From CBDCHC01 sp965217075 (GTDB taxonomy: Bacteria > Pseudomonadota > Gammaproteobacteria > PS1 > Pseudothioglobaceae): a stretch of 64,000 nucleotides of DNA. A program made the translations under genes and the position numbers. Of the stretch, positions 57,354-64,000 are shown in pieces; the first letter of the stretch is position 1; each line of letters begins with the position of its first letter. Below the pieces are notes generated by a model that saw only the letters and a program-made list of their open reading frames with translations, ran no database searches and was not told where the DNA came from. The stretch spans positions 38,184 through 102,183 of the forward strand of contig CBDCHC010000013.1 of assembly GCA_965217075.1 (NCBI GenBank), written 5' to 3'.

Positions 57354-57686
57354 ATGCAAACAGATATTAAGTTTACAGATAATGCTGCTTTAAAGGTAGC
57401 AGAGCTTATTAAAGAAGAGGCTAATAATAAACTTAAATTAAGAGTTTATATTACAGGAGGAGGTTGTTCCGGGTTTTCATATGGCTTTACTTTTGATGAT
57501 AAAACTAAAGAAGGTGATTTTAGTGTAGTTAATAAAAATGTAACTATGGTAGTTGACGTTATGAGTTATCAGTATTTAACAGGAGCAACTGTTGATTATT
57601 TAGAAGATTTGCAAGGAGCTAGATTTATTATCCATAATCCAAACGCTAAAACTACTTGTGGTTGTGGTTCTTCTTTTTCAGTTTAA
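57354..57686 (+). CDS. erpA: Iron-sulfur cluster insertion protein ErpA
   Basis: This 110-residue A-type carrier delivers Fe-S clusters to apoproteins. The three cluster ligands are Cys38 (GGGCSGFSYGF), Cys102 and Cys104 (TTCGCGSSF). The segment LEDLQGARFIIHNPNAKTTCGCG favours ErpA over IscA or SufA. It follows yqeY by three bases and overlaps the next gene by up to 29. Confidence 0.92.
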   Translation: MQTDIKFTDNAALKVAELIKEEANNKLKLRVYITGGGCSGFSYGFTFDDKTKEGDFSVVNKNVTMVVDVMSYQYLTGATVDYLEDLQGARFIIHNPNAKTTCGCGSSFSV

Positions 57687-59115
57687 TAAATTTAATAAAT
57701 TATTATTTTTATTATTATTAGTACAAAATTTATTTGCATTAACTGAAAATGATTTTGTTAATAAAGTTTTAGAGCAAAATAGATTTTTATTAAAAGACAA
57801 AATTTATACAGATATTAAAAAAGTTAAACTAGCTATAGGCAAACAAGAGTTTGAGGATTTTAAAGTTAATTTAAATATTATTAATTCTTATAGTTACTAT
57901 GATATTGATAAAGATACTGATTCTACTGATATTTATAGTAAAAATAAAATTGATAATCAACAAACATTAAAGCTAACAATAGCAAAAAAGTTTTTATCAG
58001 TTGATGGTATTATTGATTTTAGCGTTAGTAAAACTGTTCCAGATAAGAATATAAGTCGTTATAAGCAAAATATTTTTTATGATAAATATATTATTAATAA
58101 TGACAATATAAGTTATAAATTAAGTTATAAATATCCATTATTAAAGCCAGATACAACTGCTAATGAAAAAAAAATATATCAGCATAATGTTTTAAATGTA
58201 GATAAAGAGAAATTAGATTTTTTAGATGCTAAAGAAAGGTTTTTGGCGTCTATGTTAAATGATTATTTATTATGGGCAAAATATCAAGAAATTGCCAACA
58301 TATACAATGATTATAAGATTAAGTTACAGCAAATAAACAATACAGATAACGCCGTTAATATAGCTATTGATATTATAAATATTGATATAATAAAAAATAA
58401 TGCTAATTTATTAAGTACTAAGAAAAAAATAGCCTCTATACTAGACGATGATAGTTTATTAAATACTAAGATTAATTTTAATTATAATAAAAATATAAAA
58501 TTAATAACTACAAAACAACGAATAGCTAGTTTTTTAGCAGAAAATAATAGAAAATTACTTAAAATTATTATTAAGAAAAAATTAAAACAAATAGATTTAA
58601 AGTATTATAAACAACAGACTCTACCACAATTAGATTTTTCTGCAGCAATTACAAATAATATTTATAAAGGTAATACATTAAGCAGTAAATATAATAATAA
58701 TAGTATTAATTATAAATTATCTTTAGAGTTTAATATGCCAATTGGTGAAAATTTGAGTAATAAAAAAAATCTATTAATTAATAGATTAAATTTGAAAGAA
58801 ATAATTATTACTTATAATGATACTTTAAATGATTTGATAGCCAGTATTGAAGGTATTAATTTAAATTTACGACTTATGCAGGGTCTTATTGATAAATATA
58901 AACAAACAATTATAGACCTTACTAAGAACAGTAATAAGCAATTAGTTAATTACAAGCAATCTATAATAACCATTAAGGAGTTATTGTATACTTATTTACA
59001 ACAAAAAAATGAGTTGGTAAAATATATAAATACAGTAATAAGCTACAGATTAAAAATAGTACAATATGATAATTATTTAGACAGATTACTGTTAAGTTAT
59101 GCGGTTATTAATTAA
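57658..59115 (+). CDS. TolC-like outer-membrane efflux protein (probable)
   Basis: The 485-residue protein has a signal peptide (residues ~13-28, ending LFA). Long, Lys/Asn/Ile-rich amphipathic helices are interrupted by beta-like segments (around 120-165 and 350-385), the repeat plan of TolC-family channels. The start is uncertain: GTG at 57658 or 57664, inside erpA, since no ATG is near. No membrane-fusion protein or inner-membrane transporter is adjacent. I could not match specific residues to TolC, so the call rests on architecture. Confidence 0.55.
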   Translation: MVVVLLFQFNKFNKLLFLLLLVQNLFALTENDFVNKVLEQNRFLLKDKIYTDIKKVKLAIGKQEFEDFKVNLNIINSYSYYDIDKDTDSTDIYSKNKIDNQQTLKLTIAKKFLSVDGIIDFSVSKTVPDKNISRYKQNIFYDKYIINNDNISYKLSYKYPLLKPDTTANEKKIYQHNVLNVDKEKLDFLDAKERFLASMLNDYLLWAKYQEIANIYNDYKIKLQQINNTDNAVNIAIDIINIDIIKNNANLLSTKKKIASILDDDSLLNTKINFNYNKNIKLITTKQRIASFLAENNRKLLKIIIKKKLKQIDLKYYKQQTLPQLDFSAAITNNIYKGNTLSSKYNNNSINYKLSLEFNMPIGENLSNKKNLLINRLNLKEIIITYNDTLNDLIASIEGINLNLRLMQGLIDKYKQTIIDLTKNSNKQLVNYKQSIITIKELLYTYLQQKNELVKYINTVISYRLKIVQYDNYLDRLLLSYAVIN

Positions 59116-60502
59116 AGGGAAATTTTCCAGTATTAAGCATCGGTGGCATTTGATTTGAGTTTGAATTTTCTCCCTGCATCATTTGCATCATTTGCATCAT
59201 TTTTTTACCACCCATTTTCTTCATTGTTTTTTGCATTTTTTCAAATTGTTTTAATAATTTATTAACATCTTGTGCACTTACTCCAGAGCCTTTAGCTATT
59301 CTTTGCTTTCTACTGCCTTTAATTAAATTAATATATATTCTTTCTTTATTGGTCATAGAATTAATAATAGCTATCATTTTTTTATTAGGAGAGGCTTTTA
59401 AGGCTTTATTTTTTATATTATTGGCAATATTAGCTATTCCAGGTATTTTTTTCATAACTTCCTCCATGCCGCCCATTTGTTCTATTTGTTCTAATTGATC
59501 ACGCATATCAAACATATCAAACTTACCTTTTTGTATTTTTTTAGCAGTTTTAAGTGCTTTTTTATGATCAATTTTTTCTTCAATTTCTTCTATAAGTGAT
59601 AAAATATCTCCCATCCCCAGAATCTGTGAAACAATTCTATCTGGATGAAATACTTCTAAATTTTCAATTTTTTCACCAATACCTAAAAATTTAATTGGAG
59701 CACCAGTTATATGTTTAACCGATAGAGCAGCACCGCCCCTAGCATCACCATCAGTTTTTGTTAAAATAACACCAGTAATATTTACTGTTGCTGCAAAGGT
59801 TTTAGCAGTTAAAGCAGCCTCTTGTCCACTCATTGCATCAACTACAAACAAAGTTTCAATTGGATTTACTTTTTTATGTATATTTTTTAACTCACTCATC
59901 ATATCTTTATCAATATTAAGTCTACCAGCAGTATCAATAATTAATATATCAAAAAATTCTTTTGCAGCATATTTTTTAGCATTTATAACTATTTTTTCTA
60001 CTTTATCAGTAGTATTTGAAGCAAAAAAACTACAGTTTATTTGTTTGCTTAATAGTTCTAATTGTGCAATAGCGGCTGGACGATAAATATCAGCACTTAC
60101 TACTAAAATTTTCTTTTTTTCTTTTATTTGCAGGTAGTTGGCCAATTTAGCTACAGTGGTTGTTTTACCAACTCCTTGTAAGCCTGCTACCATAATAACC
60201 GCCGGTGCCTGTGTTTTAAGGTTAATAGTAGATGTTTCCCCGCCTATGATAGCTGTTAATTCTTGTTGAACTAATTTAATAAATTGTTGTTTAGCATTTA
60301 AACCTTCAGCAACTTCCATGCCATCTGCCTTAACTGCTACATTATTTAAAAATTTATTAATTACTTCAAGCGCTACATCAGCTTCAAGTAGTGAAAAACG
60401 TACATCATTTAAAATATTTTTTATATTTTTAGTATTGAGTTTATTATTGCCAGTAATGGATTTAAAACTATTTGTTAGTTTATTTGTTAAATTATCAAAC
60501 AT
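59108..60502 (-). CDS. ffh: Signal recognition particle protein Ffh
   Basis: Ffh binds 4.5S RNA and targets membrane proteins to SecYEG. The 464-residue protein has the N domain, then the G domain with GLQGVGKTTTVAKLA, DTAGRLNIDKDMM, KTDGDARGGAALS and TGAPIKFLGIGEK. A methionine-rich M domain ends in a tail of repeated MMQ. It overlaps the upstream convergent gene by eight bases and is divergent from ypjD, the usual neighbour. Confidence 0.97.
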   Translation of the reverse strand: MFDNLTNKLTNSFKSITGNNKLNTKNIKNILNDVRFSLLEADVALEVINKFLNNVAVKADGMEVAEGLNAKQQFIKLVQQELTAIIGGETSTINLKTQAPAVIMVAGLQGVGKTTTVAKLANYLQIKEKKKILVVSADIYRPAAIAQLELLSKQINCSFFASNTTDKVEKIVINAKKYAAKEFFDILIIDTAGRLNIDKDMMSELKNIHKKVNPIETLFVVDAMSGQEAALTAKTFAATVNITGVILTKTDGDARGGAALSVKHITGAPIKFLGIGEKIENLEVFHPDRIVSQILGMGDILSLIEEIEEKIDHKKALKTAKKIQKGKFDMFDMRDQLEQIEQMGGMEEVMKKIPGIANIANNIKNKALKASPNKKMIAIINSMTNKERIYINLIKGSRKQRIAKGSGVSAQDVNKLLKQFEKMQKTMKKMGGKKMMQMMQMMQGENSNSNQMPPMLNTGKFPFN

Positions 60503-60555
60503 ATATTGTATAAATTTTATAAAATTAACGCATATTATACAATTTATAATGAAAT

Positions 60556-61326
60556 ATGTTAATTTTAAGTTTGTTTTTTTATTTTGTAGCTTTGCTTTTA
60601 CTTATTAAGCAATTAAAATCTATCGATAATAATCTGGCAATGTATGTATATAGTGCTACAGCGCTTGCATTAATTAGTCATATTTTTGTCATTATAGCTT
60701 TGTTTGATAATAATTATAATATTTTATTGGGAATGGCAAATAGCGCTATTTTGATTACTTTTATAGTAGTTTTTATATTTTATATAACAAGTATTATTTA
60801 TAAAATAAATGCTTTAGGAGTATTTATATATCCGGTAGTAATTATAATTATTGTATTACAAGAAATATTTCCCGATAAAAATATAGCATTAATACAGATG
60901 TCATGGCATATTATGTTATCAATTATTAGTTATAGTTTATTAGTTGTTGCTTTCTTTTTGTCAATTTTACTTACGATGCAAAACAAACATCTACATCAAA
61001 AAAATATTAATAGTTTTATTAACCATTTGCCGCCATTACAAAGCACAGAACATTTATTATTTAGCACTATAATAATTGGTTTCATCTTACTTACTTTAGC
61101 GCTGATAAGTGGTTTTATTTTTATGCAAGATATATTTATTCAGCATTTATTACATAAGACTGTACTATCAATTATAGCTTGGTTTATATTTTTATTTCTT
61201 ATTAGTGGTAGGATGATTTTTGGTTGGCGTAATAAACAAATTATTACAGCTATACAAATAGCTTTTATTATTTTAATTTTAGCGTATTTTGGCTCTAAAT
61301 TTGTATTGGAAAAAATTTTATCTTAA
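60556..61326 (+). CDS. ypjD: Inner-membrane cytochrome c assembly-family protein YpjD
   Basis: The 256-residue protein has eight hydrophobic segments. WHIMLSIISYSLLVVAFF, LPPLQSTEHLLF and LHKTVLSIIAWFIFLFLISGRMIFGWRNK match the CcsA/CcmF-like haem-handling family as seen in YpjD. It is encoded divergently from ffh, as in E. coli. The precise role is unknown. Confidence 0.88.
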   Translation: MLILSLFFYFVALLLLIKQLKSIDNNLAMYVYSATALALISHIFVIIALFDNNYNILLGMANSAILITFIVVFIFYITSIIYKINALGVFIYPVVIIIIVLQEIFPDKNIALIQMSWHIMLSIISYSLLVVAFFLSILLTMQNKHLHQKNINSFINHLPPLQSTEHLLFSTIIIGFILLTLALISGFIFMQDIFIQHLLHKTVLSIIAWFIFLFLISGRMIFGWRNKQIITAIQIAFIILILAYFGSKFVLEKILS

Positions 61327-61395
61327 ATAATTAAAATTATAATCAAAACAAATTAATAAAATTGTAAAATAATAGCTTTTATTAATTTAATTATT

Positions 61396-62658
61396 TTGCC
61401 TATACAACTATCAAAATTAGCAGATAATATAACTACATCACCAATTCTTACTTTTGCTGCTGCAGTTAATAAGAGAATTGCCAGTGGTGATAACTTATAC
61501 AATCTTACTGTTGGTGATTTTAACCCTAAGATTTATCCTATTCCAGAAAAATTAAAAAATGAAATTATATTAGCATATAAGGCTGGACAAACAAATTATC
61601 CAGGTGCTTTTGGTATAGAAAAACTACGCATTAGTGTAGCTAAATTGCTTAAAAATTATTGCAATGTTAATTTATCTATTAATAATATTTTAATAGCAAG
61701 CGGTTCTAGACCGCTGATTTATGCTACCTTTAAAGCTATTATTGATAAAGGAGATACAGTGCTTTTCCCTGTGCCATCTTGGAATAATGATTATTATAGC
61801 TTACTTAGTGGTGCTAAAGCCGTTATGGTAGAGACGACTGTTGAAAATAATTTTATGCCTACCAAGACAGAATTAATGCCATTTATAACCGATGCTACTA
61901 TTTTAGCATTATGCTCACCACAAAATCCAACTGGTACAGTATTTTCTAAACAACAATTAAATGATATTTGTGATTTAGTAGTAGCAGAAAATAATCGTCG
62001 TGGTGCTAATAAAAAACCACTATATATTATGTTTGATCAGGTGTATTGGCTTATGGTATTTGGTGATGGTAAATTTTATCATGCGCAAAGTTTAAATCAA
62101 GAAATAAATAAATATGCAATTTTTATTGATGGCATTTCAAAGTCATTTGCAGCAACAGGAGTAAGAGTTGGCTGGGCTAGCGGACCTACCAATATTATTG
62201 CTAAAATGCGCTCTTTTATCGCACATATTGGAGCATGGGCGCCTAAAGCAGAACAAATTGCCACCGGAGAATTTTTAACTGATTTAGCTGCTGTTGATAG
62301 TTATTTGCAAGAATTTAGATTAACATTGCAAACAATATTAACTAAATTTTATAATGGTTTTATAATGATGAAACAAGAAGGATTACCTGTTGATTCTATA
62401 AAACCACAAGCCTCAATTTACTTGTCTATTAAATTAGACTTAATTGGAAAAAAAACTATAAATAATAAAGTTTTAAATAATGTTGACGATGTACAAGATT
62501 TTTTATTAAATGATGCTAAAGTAGCTGTTTTACCATTTAGTTGGTTTGGGGCTAAAAATTGTAATAGTTGGTATAGAATCTCAGTTGGTACTTGTAAATT
62601 AGATGAGGTTGATGATATAGTGAAAAATATTAAAACAACGCTAAAAAGTATTTGTTGA
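61396..62658 (+). CDS. PLP-dependent class I/II aminotransferase
   Basis: The 420-residue protein has the fold-type I pattern: NLTVGDFNPK, ASGSRPLIYATFKAI, CSPQNPTGTVF, IMFDQVYWLM and the PLP lysine in DGISKSFAATGVRVGW. It opens at a TTG (61396); no better start is seen. It is 1 base from hom, so it probably works in the aspartate-family or alanine pathway, but the substrate cannot be read from the sequence. Aspartate transaminase and AlaC-type enzymes are the main candidates. Confidence 0.85.
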   Translation: MPIQLSKLADNITTSPILTFAAAVNKRIASGDNLYNLTVGDFNPKIYPIPEKLKNEIILAYKAGQTNYPGAFGIEKLRISVAKLLKNYCNVNLSINNILIASGSRPLIYATFKAIIDKGDTVLFPVPSWNNDYYSLLSGAKAVMVETTVENNFMPTKTELMPFITDATILALCSPQNPTGTVFSKQQLNDICDLVVAENNRRGANKKPLYIMFDQVYWLMVFGDGKFYHAQSLNQEINKYAIFIDGISKSFAATGVRVGWASGPTNIIAKMRSFIAHIGAWAPKAEQIATGEFLTDLAAVDSYLQEFRLTLQTILTKFYNGFIMMKQEGLPVDSIKPQASIYLSIKLDLIGKKTINNKVLNNVDDVQDFLLNDAKVAVLPFSWFGAKNCNSWYRISVGTCKLDEVDDIVKNIKTTLKSIC

Positions 62659-62659
62659 T

Positions 62660-63799
62660 ATGAATAAAAAAACACTAACAATAGGAATTTTAGGCTTAGG
62701 CACGGTAGGCTCTGGTGTTGTTGATATTTTAATTAAAAATAAAGCAAAATTCTATAATAATTATAATACAGAAATTATTATAAAAATTATAGCAGTTAGA
62801 AATAAAAACCTTAAAAGATCATGTAAGGGTGATTTTATATTAACAGATAATGCTTACGATGTTATAAATAGTGATGTTGATCTTATATTAGAGTTAATAG
62901 GCGGTACTACTATAGCTAAAGATTTAGTGATGGGTGCGCTTAATAGCAATAAGCATGTAATTACTGCTAATAAGGCTTTAATTGCGAATTATGGCAATGA
63001 GTTACTTCAAATTGCTAGTAATAATAATGTTAAGCTATTATTTGAAGCTGCTGTGGCTGGTGGAATACCTATTTTAAAAGTTTTACAGCAAGGCTTAAGC
63101 GCTAATAATATTACTATGATAGCTGGTATTATTAATGGTACTACTAATTTTATTCTTACAGAAATGCGTAATAATGGACGTAATTTTGCTGATGTATTAG
63201 TAGAAGCTCAGAAATTAGGTTATGCAGAATCTGATCCAACCTTTGATATTGAGGGTATTGATGCAGCTCATAAAATTAGCATACTTAGTGCTATAGCTTT
63301 TGGCACTGAATTTAATTTTACTCATGTAGGTCATGCAGGTATTAGCAGTATAGATAGTGAAGATGTTGATTTTGCTGATGAATTTGGATATAATATCAAA
63401 CATTTAGCACTCACTAAAATGATTGATAATACTATTTATATGGGAGTTGAGCCTACGCTTATTAAAAAAAATACTTTATTAGCAAAAGTTGATGGTGTTA
63501 TGAATGCAGTTTTTGTGCGTAGTGATGCTCTGGGAGATTCTTTGTATTATGGAGCAGGAGCAGGAGGTAGTGCTACAGCGTCAAGTGTAGTTGCTGATAT
63601 AATTGATATTATTAACAATACTTGCGTTAATAATTTTTTCAGTAAAACACCTTTAACATCAATTAATATATGTCAAAAAGATGCTATAAATATGCAGCAT
63701 TCAGTGTTAAGAAAGTGCACATATCCAAAAACTACATCCTCTTCCCTATTAAATGCACCCAAACAACACACAATTCAAACAAGATCACCAGCCAGATAA
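62660..63799 (+). CDS. hom: Homoserine dehydrogenase, C-terminal ACT domain missing
   Basis: Hom reduces aspartate semialdehyde to homoserine for threonine and methionine. The NAD(P) fold starts with GILGLGTVGSGVV. The catalytic core has TANKALIANYG, EAAVAGGIPIL, GIINGTTNFILTEM, DPTFDIEGIDAAHK and GAGAGGSATASSVVADI, all normal. After about residue 335 (near 63666) the sequence no longer resembles Hom: the expected ACT domain is absent and the frame runs 44 residues through C-rich, unlike sequence to 63799. The core could fold, but feedback regulation would be lost. An assembly join near 63660-63700 is an equally good reading. Confidence 0.85.
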   Translation: MNKKTLTIGILGLGTVGSGVVDILIKNKAKFYNNYNTEIIIKIIAVRNKNLKRSCKGDFILTDNAYDVINSDVDLILELIGGTTIAKDLVMGALNSNKHVITANKALIANYGNELLQIASNNNVKLLFEAAVAGGIPILKVLQQGLSANNITMIAGIINGTTNFILTEMRNNGRNFADVLVEAQKLGYAESDPTFDIEGIDAAHKISILSAIAFGTEFNFTHVGHAGISSIDSEDVDFADEFGYNIKHLALTKMIDNTIYMGVEPTLIKKNTLLAKVDGVMNAVFVRSDALGDSLYYGAGAGGSATASSVVADIIDIINNTCVNNFFSKTPLTSINICQKDAINMQHSVLRKCTYPKTTSSSLLNAPKQHTIQTRSPAR

Positions 63800-64000
63800 A
63801 AATATAACAAGAAATCTACATTTTCGCGTAAATACTTCCCTATTTTGGTCAACCAAATGGAAAGGTAACTCTAGTATGTGGCCATACGGTCCTTCGGACA
63901 AATATCGTCACTACTACTGTGATAGAAAAACAAAAATGCACACTAACTCAAGTGTTATAAAGTCGACAGTTTAACATGAAAGTGTGTGTGCACACATCGG
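63667..64000. other. Tail of unlike composition, no recognised gene
   Basis: From about 63667 the plus strand becomes visibly richer in C and CA (for example CATCCTCTTCCC and AACAACACACAATTC) than the preceding AT/T-rich coding DNA. It ends in a GT/CA-rich stretch (GTGTGTGTGCACACATC). A 73-codon frame (63753-63974) is present but unlike any family I know. Possible sources are a chimeric contig end, host or foreign DNA, or a rearrangement. Confidence 0.5.

Noticed and set aside
59170..59215. Microsatellite-like repeat of GCATCATTT
   Set aside because: It is in frame and encodes the methionine-rich tail of Ffh (repeated MMQ), a normal feature of the M domain.
63753..63974. 73-codon frame in the contig tail as a novel gene
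   Set aside because: No ribosome binding site, no family resemblance, and it lies in DNA of unlike composition that may be a chimeric join.

Overview
The window is AT-rich, single-contig DNA from a gammaproteobacterium. Three things suggest this: the 16S sequence; gene pairs such as ypjD beside ffh and a short LptM-type lipoprotein beside lysA; and the full str/S10/spc/alpha ribosomal clusters in gammaproteobacterial order. Low GC, the single complete rRNA operon seen, tight gene overlaps and several broken genes fit a streamlined or host-associated genome. A SoeABC-type sulfite dehydrogenase points to a sulfur oxidiser, and a relative of the SUP05/Thioglobus group and its symbionts is my best guess. 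That placement is inference, not proof.

Layout. 1-1.6 kb: 5' part of priA (minus) and ybeY. 1.6-7.7 kb: rRNA operon (16S, tRNA-Ile, tRNA-Ala, 23S, 5S) with a consensus promoter, RNase III processing stems, a boxA, a terminator and an AT-rich intervening sequence in 23S helix 25. 7.8-10.7 kb: a decay zone with frameshifted ompR, envZ and cytochrome c'-like genes, followed by an intact outer-membrane beta-barrel gene. 12-14 kb: recQ. 14-23.7 kb (minus): a periplasmic metallo-beta-lactamase-fold hydrolase with a broken signal-peptide junction, a secreted DUF255 thioredoxin protein, a small membrane protein, prlC, the oadGAB sodium-pumping decarboxylase, tRNA-Leu, infA and a PuuD-like membrane domain whose 5' end is duplicated in tandem. 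24-28.7 kb: soeABC. 28.7-38.9 kb: ybiT (minus), ftsW-murG (plus), and the minus-strand cluster lptM-lysA-yhbY-lpxA-gnnA-gnnB-lpxB-nadC. 39-57.7 kb: rpsL-rpsG-fusA-tuf, the complete S10, spc and alpha clusters including rpmJ, then rpsU, yqeY and erpA. 57.7-64 kb: a TolC-like protein, ffh (minus), ypjD, an aminotransferase and a homoserine dehydrogenase whose ACT domain is replaced by unrelated sequence.

How it fits together. SoeABC would feed electrons from sulfite into the quinone pool, and OadGAB would couple oxaloacetate decarboxylation to Na+ export. The lpxA-gnnA-gnnB-lpxB arrangement predicts lipid A built on a 2,3-diamino sugar. The envelope-stress regulator OmpR/EnvZ appears to be lost. 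The ribosomal clusters start from near-consensus sigma70 promoters with short leaders. The eight indels packed into 2.5 kb of the decay zone contrast with about two in the rest of the window. I therefore read that cluster as genuine pseudogenisation, whereas the isolated indel in essential rplX may be a sequence error.
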